Notes: generated by a model not told the origin, from the sequence alone. A DNA stretch of 64,000 nucleotides from Flavobacterium shii (GCF_025847235.1 NZ_JAOZEW010000027.1:1-64000); one strand, 5' to 3'; positions 34,332 to 43,264 are shown, numbered from the stretch's first letter. Program-made: numbers and translations.

Positions 34332-35645
34332 TTAAACAGGTTCTCCGTATAAATCAAATTCTGTAGCTTCTATTATTTTAATATTAACAAACTCTCCTAT
34401 TTTTACGTAGTGTTTCGATGCATCAATCAATACTTCATTGTCAACATCTGGGCTGTCAAACTCTGTTCTTCCAACAAAATGGGCGCCTTCTTTTCTATCG
34501 ATAATACATTTAAAAGTTTGACCTACTTTTTCTTGGTTTAAATCCCATGAAATTTGAGATTGTAATTCCATAATTTCATTAGCGCGAGCTTGTTTTACTT
34601 CATCCGGAACATCATCTTCTAGTAGGTAAGCATGTGTGTTTTCTTCGTGAGAATAGGCGAAACAACCCATTCTGTCAAATTTCATTTCCTGAACAAAATC
34701 TTTCAGAATATTAAAATCTTCTTGTGTCTCTCCTGGGTAACCTACAATAAGTGTTGTTCTTATAGCCATTCCCGGAACGGCTTTGCGGAAATCTTTTAGT
34801 AACTGAGTTGTTTTTTCCTGAGTAGTACCACGACGCATCGATTTTAAAATCGAATCCGAAATGTGTTGAAGCGGAATATCAATATAATTACAAATTTTAG
34901 GTTCACGTTTCATTACCTCCAAGACATCCATAGGGAAACCAGAAGGAAAGGCGTAATGCAAACGAATCCATTCGATACCTTCTACTTTTACTAAAGCTTC
35001 AAGTAATTCGGCTAAATTTCTTTTTTTATAAATATCAAGACCATAATAAGTTAAGTCCTGAGCTATTAAAATCAATTCTTTAACACCATTTTTGGCTAAT
35101 CCTTCAGATTCTTTAACTAGTTTTTCAATGGTTTGTGATACGTGTTTTCCACGCATAAGGGGAATAGCACAAAAACTACAAGGTCTGTCGCAACCTTCGG
35201 CAATTTTTAAATAGGCATAATTCTTAGGAGTAGTAGTTAAGCGCTCCCCTAGTAATTCATGTTTGTAATCGGCGCCCAATGCTTTTAATAATTGTGGCAA
35301 CTCTGTTGTACCAAAATATTGATCTACATTTGGGATTTCTTTTTCTAAGTCTGGTCTGTAACGTTCGGATAAACATCCTGTAACAAAAACCTTATCTACT
35401 AATCCTTTTTCTTTTTTGTCAGCATACTCCAAAATCATATTTACCGATTCAGCTTTGGCATTATCGATAAAACCACAGGTGTTTATAACAATAATATTGC
35501 CTTCTTCGGCAGCAGGAGCTTCATGTGTTACTTCTTTTCCGTTAGCGCGAAGTTGCCCCATAAGGACTTCACTATCATATACATTTTTCGAACACCCAAG
35601 AGTGATTACGTTGATTTTATTCTTTTTTAAAGACTTGGTTCTCAT
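34332..35645 (-). CDS. rimO: Ribosomal protein S12 methylthiotransferase RimO
   Basis: Radical-SAM enzyme that adds a methylthio group to the conserved Asp of ribosomal protein S12. The 437 residues show the UPF0004 domain (INVITLGCSKNVYDSEVL, with conserved Cys residues near 18, 53 and 91), the radical-SAM CxxxCxxC loop in AEGCDRPCSFCAIP near 152, and a C-terminal TRAM domain (VGQTFKCIIDRKEGAHFVGR onward). Promoter box 20 bases upstream. The ending FDLYGEPV is typical of RimO and separates it from MiaB. Confidence 0.96.
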   Translation of the reverse strand: MRTKSLKKNKINVITLGCSKNVYDSEVLMGQLRANGKEVTHEAPAAEEGNIIVINTCGFIDNAKAESVNMILEYADKKEKGLVDKVFVTGCLSERYRPDLEKEIPNVDQYFGTTELPQLLKALGADYKHELLGERLTTTPKNYAYLKIAEGCDRPCSFCAIPLMRGKHVSQTIEKLVKESEGLAKNGVKELILIAQDLTYYGLDIYKKRNLAELLEALVKVEGIEWIRLHYAFPSGFPMDVLEVMKREPKICNYIDIPLQHISDSILKSMRRGTTQEKTTQLLKDFRKAVPGMAIRTTLIVGYPGETQEDFNILKDFVQEMKFDRMGCFAYSHEENTHAYLLEDDVPDEVKQARANEIMELQSQISWDLNQEKVGQTFKCIIDRKEGAHFVGRTEFDSPDVDNEVLIDASKHYVKIGEFVNIKIIEATEFDLYGEPV

Positions 35646-35664
35646 ACTTTTATAAATTGGAGTG

Positions 35665-35672
35665 CAAAATTA
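35665..35672 (-). promoter_or_regulatory. -7 promoter box TAATTTTG for rimO
   Basis: TAnnTTTG match on the minus strand, with a leader of about 14 bases. Confidence 0.6.
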
Positions 35673-35714
35673 CATTTTTTATTCCTAGAAACACTATGAT
35701 TCCTTCTTTTTTCT

Positions 35715-35817
35715 GGAGCTATTCCTGCTGTTCACTATATCTTTTTCTTATTTCTCTTCCTTTGTCAGAGTAATAAGAAAAAGGATGCCTTTCAAAGTCT
35801 CGGTACCATCAGGGCTA
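35715..35817 (+). repeat. Interspersed hairpin repeat, copy 3
   Basis: It starts GGAGCTATTCCTGCTGTTC and shares CACTATATC with the other copies. Its stem is CTTTTTCTTATT/AATAAGAAAAAG (35741-35752 and 35772-35783), perfect over 12 bases but different in sequence from copy 2. It ends GGATGCC, an inserted 11-base block, and CCATCAGGGCTA. It lies between the rimO promoter and the terminator of the FadL-like gene. Confidence 0.8.
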
Positions 35818-35856
35818 AAAAAAGTCCGTCTTGAAAATAATCAGACGGACTTTTAA
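35818..35856 (-). terminator. Rho-independent terminator after the FadL-like gene
   Basis: The arms AAAGTCCGTCT/AGACGGACTTT (35821-35831 and 35843-35853) followed by T on the minus strand, 25 bases after the stop codon. Confidence 0.92.
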
Positions 35857-35879
35857 TATTTATTTTTTATTAATGTATG

Positions 35880-37385
35880 TTATAGTTCAAATAGCATAGT
35901 TAATGAAACATTATTGTATTTGGTATTAATATTTGCGCCATCTGTAAATCCACCTTTGCTAAAAAAACTTTGTTGAGAATTTCTTTGGGCGTAAGAATAA
36001 GCTAAATCTATTTTGGTTGCCCCAAAATTATATCCTAAACCACCAGAGTAGCTATTTAAATCGCCAATTGTAGTGCTGTTTTTATATGGGCTTTGCTCGT
36101 ATCTGTAACCAGCTCTTAGGCTAAGTAGTTTGATTTTGTACTCGGCACCAATTCGTACTTCGCTACTATTGGTTAATTGATTGCTCATTGTATTGTTTAC
36201 TCCTCTAAAGTAGCTGTCGTTTGTAGGTTTGAATTTTGTGTTACCATAATCCTTAATGGCATAATCAACGCTTAATAATCCAGTTTTTCCAAAAACATAT
36301 GCAAAACTGGCAGTCCATTTTCCGGGAGTTTGTAGTTTGTATGATTCGTATACATTAATAATTTGTGGGTCAATTACTCTTGGAGGCAATTCTCCTGTAT
36401 TGTTGCCACTTACTGTTACAAGTTTTTGAGAAGTTTCGTCATAAAGATTGTACCAAGTATTCGATTCGTAGGCAAGACCTAGTCTAACTTGATCTGTTAC
36501 TTTTGCAATTGCACCTATGTTAAAAGAGAATCCATTTCCGTATGTGTATAGTTGATTGTCAAAACGCAATCTGGTTATTTGGTCAACTGCAGTTGTATTA
36601 TTGTTGTTGTCCTCATAAAAACTAGTATTTCTTGTGTAGTCTGCAAAATGAGAGTTTAGGTTTATCCCGATGTACAATTTGTCTTTATAGGATGTGGCAA
36701 AGTTGAATGATAATTTACCATTATATCCATTTGAGTAAACTTCATTTTCTTGGTAGTAATTTCCTCCTGCAGGAACATTGCTTGTATATTGGTCATTGGC
36801 GGGGACATCATTTACTGGATTAATTACAAAACCATAATAACCTAAATAAGCTTGTTGTGTTCCATAATCTAAGTTGCGGTATGGGTTGCTTTGTACTAGT
36901 CCTAGTGGTACTCCGTTAGCATAGCCTAGGAAATATTTATCGATAGAGTTTGTTGGGTTTGTACCCGCAGAAAATATACCATTGTTGAAGTTATTGGTGT
37001 TTTCGTAATTAACCGCAATAGATAATTTTTTCCAGTTACTTTTTTGGTCGTAGTTGTTAAAAACCATAACGCCACCGGCTTGATTTAATACAAATGAATT
37101 GTCGCTTTCACTTGTTTTTGTTCCAAAATAATTGGAATTATTTTTCGTGTTATAATTACTTAATGTTGCGCCAAATTGGTTATTTACAAATACAGCAGAT
37201 CCAGCAGGATTCACATTTATTGAGGATAAATCACCACCAAGTGCACCGAAGGCACCACCCATAGCACGAAAACGGGCTGTCCCGTTTAAGTTGTCTTGCG
37301 AAAATCGCATGGCATCGGTAATATCTTGAGATTGTACCGCGCTAAAAGATAGTCCGGTTAGGATTAGGAATATATACTTTTTCAT
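35880..37385 (-). CDS. OmpP1/FadL/TodX-family outer-membrane transport protein
   Basis: Long-chain fatty acid or hydrophobic-compound channel of 501 residues. Signal peptide 1-19 (AVQSQ), then the FadL N-terminal hatch-type motif ARFRAMGGAFGALGGDLSSINVNPAGSA (region 37-64), then a barrel with many aromatic strands and a C-terminal SLTMLFEL strand. The strong RAMGGA...NPAG motif supports the family. The Tyr/Gly/Asn-rich lipoprotein gene lies 44 bases upstream on the same strand and a terminator follows, so the two form an operon. Its substrate is not evident. Confidence 0.9.
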   Translation of the reverse strand: MKKYIFLILTGLSFSAVQSQDITDAMRFSQDNLNGTARFRAMGGAFGALGGDLSSINVNPAGSAVFVNNQFGATLSNYNTKNNSNYFGTKTSESDNSFVLNQAGGVMVFNNYDQKSNWKKLSIAVNYENTNNFNNGIFSAGTNPTNSIDKYFLGYANGVPLGLVQSNPYRNLDYGTQQAYLGYYGFVINPVNDVPANDQYTSNVPAGGNYYQENEVYSNGYNGKLSFNFATSYKDKLYIGINLNSHFADYTRNTSFYEDNNNNTTAVDQITRLRFDNQLYTYGNGFSFNIGAIAKVTDQVRLGLAYESNTWYNLYDETSQKLVTVSGNNTGELPPRVIDPQIINVYESYKLQTPGKWTASFAYVFGKTGLLSVDYAIKDYGNTKFKPTNDSYFRGVNNTMSNQLTNSSEVRIGAEYKIKLLSLRAGYRYEQSPYKNSTTIGDLNSYSGGLGYNFGATKIDLAYSYAQRNSQQSFFSKGGFTDGANINTKYNNVSLTMLFEL

Positions 37386-37429
37386 AGTTCAGATAAGTTT
37401 TAGTTTTGTGTAAAGGAGAAGATAAGGGA

Positions 37430-38482
37430 TTATCTTCTTCCTCCGCCAGAAGATCTTCCTCCTCCGCCACCGCCACCTGACATTCTGGCTCCGCCACCGT
37501 CACTTGAACGACCTGATGAGCTAGGAGTGTAAGATCTAGTATTGCTAGATGGAGTGTAGTTGTTGTAACTTCTGTTAGTGGTGTTATCGCTACCTCTTCG
37601 TGTTGGATTATATGTGCTGTTTTGTGAACCCGAAGATTGATCTCTTCTGGTATAATTTGAGTTGTCGTTTCTATTTGTATTATAGGAGTCGTTTCTTCTG
37701 TAATCAGTATAGTTTGTGTTTCCTCTTCTATTAGTATAGTTTGAGTTTTGAGAATCGTTTCTTCTATAATCGGTATAGTTTGTGTTGCCGCCTCTTCTGT
37801 TAGTGAAGTTTGTGTTTTGAGTATTTCTATAGTCGTTACTACCTCTTCTATTAATAGAGTAGTCAGAGTTTCTAGAAGAACTTCTATTTGTATAATAACC
37901 GTTATTACGATCTAAGCCATTGCTATAATAGGAGCCTCTTCTGCTTGGATTGTATGTGTAGTTATTGTATCGGTAACCATATCCATAATAAGGTCTGTAT
38001 CCGTAATAAGGATAGTATGATGGATAACCCCATCCGCCACCATAATATGGGTATCCCCATCCGCCTCCGTAACCATAGCCGAATCCGTAATAAGGATAGC
38101 CAAATCCAAATGATAATCCCCAAGTGTTTGGATATACGTTTACTGATACATCTTGAACGTTACTTCCCCATCCTGCATAATTAATGCTTGTATTTGCTAT
38201 GCTGTCATCGGATTCATTGTAAGAACCATAATTGTCAACATTTGTGAAAATTTCTGTAGGTTCATCATTGTTTTGTAGGGAGCTAAAATAATCTCTGTAT
38301 TGATTATTGGTGTTGTTTGTAGTAACTCTTTCAGTGTAATTATTAGATGATGTTCTGTATATTCCATCGCTGTCATAGTAAGAACTGTTTTGATAAGAAC
38401 CACACGAAGTTACTAGAAAACACAATAGGGCTGTTAAAGAAAAAAGAGCCGTGTTTTTTTGGAAAAAAATATTAGTTTTCAT
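37430..38482 (-). CDS. Tyr/Gly/Asn/Arg-rich low-complexity lipoprotein
   Basis: From the ATG at 38482 the protein has 350 residues. It has a lipoprotein signal ending LVTSC, a short Asn/Ser-rich stretch, a hydrophobic aromatic centre of YPYYG and GYGYGGGWG repeats (about 125-180), a region of NYTDYRRND and NYTNRRG repeats (about 225-290), and a Ser/Gly/Arg-rich end. The start is fixed by the TATTTTTG box at 38512-38519; an earlier in-frame TTG would lie upstream of the transcript start. It precedes the FadL-like gene. No catalytic domain is visible. A surface structural or adhesive role is possible, but this is inference. Confidence 0.75.
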   Translation of the reverse strand: MKTNIFFQKNTALFSLTALLCFLVTSCGSYQNSSYYDSDGIYRTSSNNYTERVTTNNTNNQYRDYFSSLQNNDEPTEIFTNVDNYGSYNESDDSIANTSINYAGWGSNVQDVSVNVYPNTWGLSFGFGYPYYGFGYGYGGGWGYPYYGGGWGYPSYYPYYGYRPYYGYGYRYNNYTYNPSRRGSYYSNGLDRNNGYYTNRSSSRNSDYSINRRGSNDYRNTQNTNFTNRRGGNTNYTDYRRNDSQNSNYTNRRGNTNYTDYRRNDSYNTNRNDNSNYTRRDQSSGSQNSTYNPTRRGSDNTTNRSYNNYTPSSNTRSYTPSSSGRSSDGGGARMSGGGGGGGRSSGGGRR

Positions 38483-38511
38483 ATCTGTGGAATTTTTATT
38501 GTTGGACAATA

Positions 38512-38519
38512 CAAAAATA
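38512..38519 (-). promoter_or_regulatory. -7 promoter box TATTTTTG for the low-complexity lipoprotein/FadL operon
   Basis: TAnnTTTG on the minus strand, 29 bases before the ATG at 38482. It decides the start of that gene. Confidence 0.65.
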
Positions 38520-38582
38520 GTTAGTTTTGTGAAACTATTTAGTTAAAATAAGATAAACAAAATTTGTGCCAAACTATTCAAT

Positions 38583-40061
38583 ATGAGTAAGAACCTTACT
38601 ACAAGATCAGAAGATTATTCAAAATGGTATAACGAGCTGGTTGTAAAAGCGGATTTAGCCGAGAATTCAGGAGTTAGAGGATGTATGGTTATTAAACCGT
38701 ACGGATATGCTATTTGGGAAAAAATGCAGGCTGAGTTAGATAGAAAATTTAAAGAAACAGGACATCAAAATGCTTACTTTCCGTTATTTGTTCCAAAGAG
38801 TATGTTTGAAGCTGAGGAAAAAAATGCCGAAGGATTTGCAAAAGAGTGTGCTATCGTTACTCATTATAGATTAAAGAATGATCCCGATAAACCTGGGAAA
38901 TTAATGGTGGATCCTAATGCTAAGCTGGAAGAGGAATTAATTGTTCGTCCTACGAGTGAAGCTATTATATGGTCTACATATAAAGGATGGGTACAATCAT
39001 ATCGTGATTTACCTTTATTAATTAATCAATGGGCAAATGTTGTTCGTTGGGAAATGAGAACTCGATTGTTTTTAAGAACGGCCGAATTTTTATGGCAAGA
39101 AGGGCATACAGCACATGCTACGAAAAGTGAAGCTATTGAAGAGTCAGAGAAAATGATGAACGTATATGCTGAATTTGCAGAAGGCTTTATGGCGATTCCA
39201 GTTGTAAAAGGAATCAAGACAGAAACGGAACGATTTGCGGGAGCAGAAGAGACATATTGTATTGAAGCATTAATGCAGGATGGAAAGGCATTACAGGCGG
39301 GAACGTCTCATTTCTTAGGTCAGAACTTTGCAAAAGCATTTGATGTGAAGTTTGCAAATGCCGAAGGAAAGCAAGAATATGTTTGGGGAACTTCTTGGGG
39401 GGTTTCTACGAGATTAATGGGGGCTTTGGTGATGACGCACTCTGATGATAAAGGATTGGTTTTGCCTCCTAATTTAGCGCCTATACAAGTTGTTATTGTT
39501 CCTATACATAAAACAGATGAGCAATTGGCAGAAATTTCGGTTGTAGTGAATGAGTTGGTTTCTCAATTGCAAAAACTGAACATTGCTGTGAAATATGATG
39601 ACAGAACGACGCAGAAGCCTGGATTCAAATTTAATGAATATGAATTAAAAGGTGTGCCGATTCGAATTGCGGTAGGTCCTAAAGATTTAGAAAATGGAAC
39701 TTTTGAAATTGCCAGAAGAGATACGCTAACTAAAGAAACGGTTTCAAAAGATGGAATTGTGGCATATGTGAGCGGTTTATTGAGTCAAATTCAAGTTGAT
39801 TTGTATAATAAAGCATTGGATTATCGAAATTCTCATATTACCGAGGTAAATAGTTTTGATGAGTTTAAAGATGTTTTGGAGAATAAAGGTGGCTTTGTAT
39901 CAGCTCATTGGGATGGGACTGCAGCTACAGAAGAGAAGATTAAAGATTTGACGAAAGCAACAATTAGATGTATTCCTTTGGATGGAGTAAAAGAGGCGGG
40001 AACCTGTGTGTTTACTGGCGATTCTTCTTCAAGAAGAGTGTTGTTTGCTAAGGCATATTAA
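38583..40061 (+). CDS. proS: Prolyl-tRNA synthetase, short (eukaryote/archaea-like) type
   Basis: Class II aminoacyl-tRNA synthetase charging tRNA-Pro. The 492 residues lack the editing insertion of the longer bacterial type and carry a C-terminal zinc-domain-like extension, typical for Bacteroidota. Motif 1 region [18 protein letters not shown] near 33, motif 2 [23 protein letters not shown] (about 155-180), motif 3 [21 protein letters not shown] (about 268-288), and the ending [10 protein letters not shown] as expected for complete proteins of this type. It is transcribed toward the tRNA-Glu cluster. Confidence 0.96.
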   Translation: MSKNLTTRSEDYSKWYNELVVKADLAENSGVRGCMVIKPYGYAIWEKMQAELDRKFKETGHQNAYFPLFVPKSMFEAEEKNAEGFAKECAIVTHYRLKNDPDKPGKLMVDPNAKLEEELIVRPTSEAIIWSTYKGWVQSYRDLPLLINQWANVVRWEMRTRLFLRTAEFLWQEGHTAHATKSEAIEESEKMMNVYAEFAEGFMAIPVVKGIKTETERFAGAEETYCIEALMQDGKALQAGTSHFLGQNFAKAFDVKFANAEGKQEYVWGTSWGVSTRLMGALVMTHSDDKGLVLPPNLAPIQVVIVPIHKTDEQLAEISVVVNELVSQLQKLNIAVKYDDRTTQKPGFKFNEYELKGVPIRIAVGPKDLENGTFEIARRDTLTKETVSKDGIVAYVSGLLSQIQVDLYNKALDYRNSHITEVNSFDEFKDVLENKGGFVSAHWDGTAATEEKIKDLTKATIRCIPLDGVKEAGTCVFTGDSSSRRVLFAKAY

Positions 40062-40088
40062 TTTTTTTAATTTTTTTTGCTTCAGCTA

Positions 40089-40118
40089 TTGTGCATCTGA
40101 AAAACAGTTGTATCTTTG
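40089..40118 (+). promoter_or_regulatory. Promoter TTG-N19-TATCTTTG for the tRNA-Glu cluster
   Basis: TTG at 40089-40091 and TATCTTTG at 40111-40118, spaced by 19 bases, are a perfect match to the Bacteroidota consensus. The tRNA begins 20 bases after the box. Confidence 0.85.
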
Positions 40119-40137
40119 CAACCGCAATACAGAAGCA

Positions 40138-40209
40138 GGCCCGTTCGTCTATCGGTTAGGACGCATGGTTTTCATCCATGTAAGAGCGGTTCGATTCCGC
40201 TACGGGCTA
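40138..40209 (+). tRNA. tRNA-Glu (anticodon TTC), copy 1
   Basis: The 72 bases fold into a full cloverleaf: acceptor GGCCCGT/ACGGGCT with a G-T pair at 1-72, D arm GTCTATCGGTTAGGAC, anticodon stem CATGG/CCATG with loop TTTTCAT (anticodon TTC), T arm GCGGTTCGATTCCGC. CCA is not encoded. It is identical to the second copy. Confidence 0.93.
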
Positions 40210-40256
40210 CTACTTTTTTGCAGGATAAAAGTTATTTGAATATTGAAAAATAAAAT

Positions 40257-40328
40257 GGCCCGTTCGTCTATCGGTTAGGACGCATGGTTTTCATCCATGT
40301 AAGAGCGGTTCGATTCCGCTACGGGCTA
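40257..40328 (+). tRNA. tRNA-Glu (anticodon TTC), copy 2
   Basis: The same 72 bases as copy 1, including the G-T first pair. 47 bases of AT-rich spacer separate the two. Confidence 0.93.
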
Positions 40329-40377
40329 CAATTTCAATTTTTGAGTAATTCATTAAAAAAAAACTTAGAAGAATACT

Positions 40378-40449
40378 GGTCCGTTCGTCTAGGGGTTAGG
40401 ACTTCAGGATTTCGTCCTGATAACAGGGGTTCGATTCCCTTACGGACTA
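40378..40449 (+). tRNA. tRNA-Glu (anticodon TTC), divergent third copy
   Basis: Cloverleaf with acceptor GGTCCGT/ACGGACT (again G-T at 1-72), D arm GTCTAGGGGTTAGGAC, anticodon stem TCAGG/CCTGA with loop ATTTCGT (anticodon TTC, G at position 37), T arm AGGGGTTCGATTCCCTT. It differs from the first two in acceptor, anticodon and T stems, and the loop has G instead of A at position 37. Confidence 0.88.
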
Positions 40450-40603
40450 CTAAATTAGTTGTGAATAAGTTTTGTAAAATAGAAACTGGTGTCTCGGTTT
40501 TTGTTTTATTAGTTAAAGCTAAAGTGATTGTTTTGCAATTGTGGGAGGCTTTTCTTTTTTAACTAGTATCTATAATAATTATTACATCTAAAATTAAAAG
40601 AAA

Positions 40604-40855
40604 ATGGCAAATCATAAGTCAGCATTAAAAAGAATCAGAAGTAACGAAAAAAGAAGAGTTCTTAACAGATATCAACATAAAACTACTCGTAATGCTATTA
40701 AAGCGTTAAGAATAGCTACTGATAAACAAGATGCAACTTCAAAATTATCAACTGTAATTTCTATGATTGATAAATTAGCGAAAAAGAATATCATTCATGA
40801 TAACAAAGCGTCTAATTTGAAATCTAAATTAACGAAACATGTAGCTAAATTGTAA
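40604..40855 (+). CDS. rpsT: 30S ribosomal protein S20
   Basis: Small-subunit protein binding the bottom of 16S rRNA. The 83 residues are almost all helical and very basic: MANHKSALKRIRSNEKRR, then VISMIDKLAKKNIIHDNKASNLKSKL, complete at both ends. It follows the tRNA-Glu genes and is closed by a terminator. Confidence 0.96.
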   Translation: MANHKSALKRIRSNEKRRVLNRYQHKTTRNAIKALRIATDKQDATSKLSTVISMIDKLAKKNIIHDNKASNLKSKLTKHVAKL

Positions 40856-40877
40856 TAACAATTTTCTAAAAATATAT

Positions 40878-40904
40878 AAAGCTCTCTTTTAGGGGGCTTT
40901 TTTT
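40878..40904 (+). terminator. Rho-independent terminator after rpsT
   Basis: The arms AAAGCTCTC/GGGGGCTTT (40878-40886 and 40892-40900, two G-T pairs) followed by T. Confidence 0.85.
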
Positions 40905-40914
40905 GTGCTTAAAA

Positions 40915-40957
40915 ATAAGGCTTCTTATATTGATTTTGTCATTATAAGAAGCCCTTT
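40915..40957 (-). terminator. Terminator after the response regulator gene
   Basis: The arms GGCTTCTTATA/TATAAGAAGCC (40919-40929 and 40943-40953), 13-base loop, A/T tracts on both sides, directly beyond the minus-strand stop. Confidence 0.85.
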
Positions 40958-40960
40958 TGA

Positions 40961-41377
40961 TTAAATAGTCATTTTGTTTTTTATGTATTCCAACATTTGC
41001 TGTGTGATGGGTTTTGAAAGAAAGTCAAGTATCATTGGGTATTTTTTAGCTTTCTCTAGGTCTTCAGGGTCAATTGTAGAAGAGAGTATGATTATGTTGG
41101 TGGTGTTAAAATCGGTATAATTAGATGTAGAGAAATGGTCTAGGAATTCCCAACCGCCCATAACTGGCATGTTTAGGTCAAGGAGGATAAGTCTTGGTTT
41201 TTTATTGTCAAGATCGTTGGGTTTGGTGTTGTATTTAAGAGTGTTGAAATAAAGTAAGGCTTCTTCTCCATTTTGAGCAGTTATTATCTCATTTGAAAAC
41301 GCTGCTTTTGTGATTACTTTTTTACATAACATTAGTGCTATGGGATCGTCATCTATGCATAAAATTTGATCAAACAT
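40961..41377 (-). CDS. Single-domain response regulator
   Basis: CheY-like receiver of 138 residues without an output domain. The acid pocket is in CIDDDPIA (8-10), the phosphorylated Asp in LILLDLNMPVMGG near 67, the switch Ser/Thr in IILSSTID near 100, and the Lys in FLSKPI near 122. It starts 2 bases after the histidine kinase stop codon, so the pair is co-transcribed and very likely a signalling pair. With no DNA-binding domain it probably acts by protein contact. Confidence 0.93.
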   Translation of the reverse strand: MFDQILCIDDDPIALMLCKKVITKAAFSNEIITAQNGEEALLYFNTLKYNTKPNDLDNKKPRLILLDLNMPVMGGWEFLDHFSTSNYTDFNTTNIIILSSTIDPEDLEKAKKYPMILDFLSKPITQQMLEYIKNKMTI

Positions 41378-41379
41378 TA

Positions 41380-43092
41380 TTATTTGTTTTTAAATGTTAA
41401 GGTAAATGAGGTTCCTTTATTAACCTCGCTGTCGATGCTAATTGTTCCTCCCATTGTTTCTACTTGGGATTTTACAAGATATAAGCCGAGTCCTTTGCTA
41501 TCTGGATAATTGTGAAATCTTTGGTATAATCCAAAAACCTTGTCTCGATTTCTCTCTAGGTCAATTCCGATTCCGTTATCTTTAAAAACTAAGATTACGC
41601 TATCTTCAAGTTGATCGGCAGAAATTGTTATTTTTAACTTTCTGTCTTCCGATTTGTATTTTATCGAATTGGTAAGTAGATTTAAGAGAATGCTTTCAAT
41701 GTATGCTTTGTTGATGTTTAATACGGTTACCTTTTCGAATTTTAGTTTTATTATTGGTTTGTGTAATTCAATTTGAAAACTTAGTTGGTTGAATACATTT
41801 TCGAATACTTCATTTAGTAAAACTTCTTCTTTTTGTATAGAAGGGTTGTCTTTGATTATGATGACTTTTACCAGATCATTAATCGTTTCGTTTAGTAAAT
41901 GGGTTGATTTATTGAATCCGTTTAGGATTTCTTTTAATTCTTCATTTTCAATCGGGATGTCCTCAATAAGATTTAGTAATCCTGTTAGGTTAGATAAGGG
42001 AGCTCTTAGGTTGTGTGAGGTTATGTAGGAGAATTGTTTTAAATCTTTGTTATTTTGAGTTAATTCTCGAATAAGGTGTTCCTTTTCTTTTTCTAGTTTT
42101 TTTTCTTCGGTTATATCGCGTTGTATTGAGATCCAGTGGGAGATGTCATTTTCGGCATTAAAAATAGGAATCATAGAATAGCGTACCCAATACTCGTCTT
42201 TGTTTTTGGTGTAACTAATGGTTTCGATTAAGCATTCTTCTTTGTTTTTTATAGCTTTTATTAGTTTTTTGAGTTCATTAGAGTCGGATTTTGGTCCTTT
42301 AAATATATTAAGGGATTTTCCTATTATTTCGTCAGATTGATACCCTGACATTTTTGAGAAAGAAGGATTAACGTATACTATACTAGGGATTTTTCCATCG
42401 TTGGAGACGGCTTCTGTTATTAATATAGAATCTCGGGATTGTGTAATTACAGTTTCCAGTAATTTAAGGCGTTGTTCTTCTTCTTTTTGTTTTGTTATAT
42501 CTTGTATGGCCCCAATCATTCTAATAGCTCTTCCGTTTTCATCCTTTAAAAGGAAACTTCGGTGGAGAACATATTTGTAAGTAGAATCGGCACATCTAAA
42601 ACGATATTGATCTTGCCATTTTTCTGTTTTTTGCTCTATAAATGAATATAGTTTTACAGACATTCTGATACTGTCTTCGGGGTGTATTTTGTCAAACCAC
42701 CATTTTGAGCTATCACCAATTTCTTCCGGTTTGTATCCAAAAATATTTTCGATTCCTTTGTTCCATGTGATGTTGTCTTCCTGGATTTTCCAATCCCAGA
42801 TGGTATCGCTGGTTGCTTTTGCTACTATGTTGTATTTTTCATTTGATTCTTTGATTTCGTCATTCGATTTTTTGAGTTTTTCGACGACAGAAATGTTTCT
42901 GTCGTCATTTTTAGATAGGATAAATCTGTATAGTAACCCTGTAAAAATGATGAAGATAAGGTCTTTTATGAAGCTGAAATAGTAGTATTGTGAATTTGAG
43001 GTATTATTAAGCAGGTACTTATGGCAGATTATCGCCAAAAATAAAGAAATGACAAAGTAAATTAATGTAATTTGATTGGTTTTGTTTTTCAT
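41380..43092 (-). CDS. Membrane PAS-PAS sensor histidine kinase
   Basis: The 570 residues contain two N-terminal membrane helices (about 8-28 and 38-60), a coiled linker, a PAS_3-type domain (about 88-200, DTIWDWKIQEDNITW), a second PAS of LOV-like pattern (about 213-328, YVNPSFSKMSGYQSDEIIG), a HisKA domain with the phosphorylated His in ITSHNLRAPL near 357, and an ATPase domain (NLLTNSIKY, FKDNGIGIDL, SKGLGLYLVKS). In the LOV-like domain the photoreactive Cys position reads GKSLNIFKGP, so no flavin-cysteine adduct is expected. The TATATTTG box at 43097-43104 almost touches the ATG. Confidence 0.93.
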   Translation of the reverse strand: MKNKTNQITLIYFVISLFLAIICHKYLLNNTSNSQYYYFSFIKDLIFIIFTGLLYRFILSKNDDRNISVVEKLKKSNDEIKESNEKYNIVAKATSDTIWDWKIQEDNITWNKGIENIFGYKPEEIGDSSKWWFDKIHPEDSIRMSVKLYSFIEQKTEKWQDQYRFRCADSTYKYVLHRSFLLKDENGRAIRMIGAIQDITKQKEEEQRLKLLETVITQSRDSILITEAVSNDGKIPSIVYVNPSFSKMSGYQSDEIIGKSLNIFKGPKSDSNELKKLIKAIKNKEECLIETISYTKNKDEYWVRYSMIPIFNAENDISHWISIQRDITEEKKLEKEKEHLIRELTQNNKDLKQFSYITSHNLRAPLSNLTGLLNLIEDIPIENEELKEILNGFNKSTHLLNETINDLVKVIIIKDNPSIQKEEVLLNEVFENVFNQLSFQIELHKPIIKLKFEKVTVLNINKAYIESILLNLLTNSIKYKSEDRKLKITISADQLEDSVILVFKDNGIGIDLERNRDKVFGLYQRFHNYPDSKGLGLYLVKSQVETMGGTISIDSEVNKGTSFTLTFKNK

Positions 43093-43096
43093 TACT

Positions 43097-43104
43097 CAAA
43101 TATA
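43097..43104 (-). promoter_or_regulatory. -7 promoter box TATATTTG for the kinase/regulator pair
   Basis: TAnnTTTG on the minus strand with only four bases between box and ATG, predicting a leaderless message. Confidence 0.6.
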
Positions 43105-43237
43105 ATTAATAATTACCAAATTATTAAACATCAATTATAAGATATTTAAATGTCTTGTTATAAAAGTAATTTTTGTGTGTAATCAGTTAACAATATGTAA
43201 ACTATTGTCTAAATATTTTTTATATAAAAAAAAAGTG

Positions 43238-43245
43238 TACCTTTG
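43238..43245 (+). promoter_or_regulatory. -7 promoter box TACCTTTG for typA
   Basis: Perfect TAnnTTTG, 20 bases before the typA start codon. Confidence 0.7.
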
Positions 43246-43264
43246 CACCCATTAAAAATCTCAG

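Noticed and set aside
37700-37900. Short regularly spaced DNA repeats considered as a CRISPR array
   Set aside because: They are in-frame codon repeats encoding NYTDYRRND-type motifs, with no constant repeat and unique spacers. No cas genes are present.
37888-38403. Several frames of 65-98 residues within the low-complexity lipoprotein gene
   Set aside because: They arise from the biased, repetitive codons of that gene; the lipoprotein frame has the signal peptide and promoter.
40006-40562. Plus-strand frames spanning the tRNA-Glu genes
   Set aside because: They read through the tRNA cloverleaves (similar peptide from both copies) and have no independent support.
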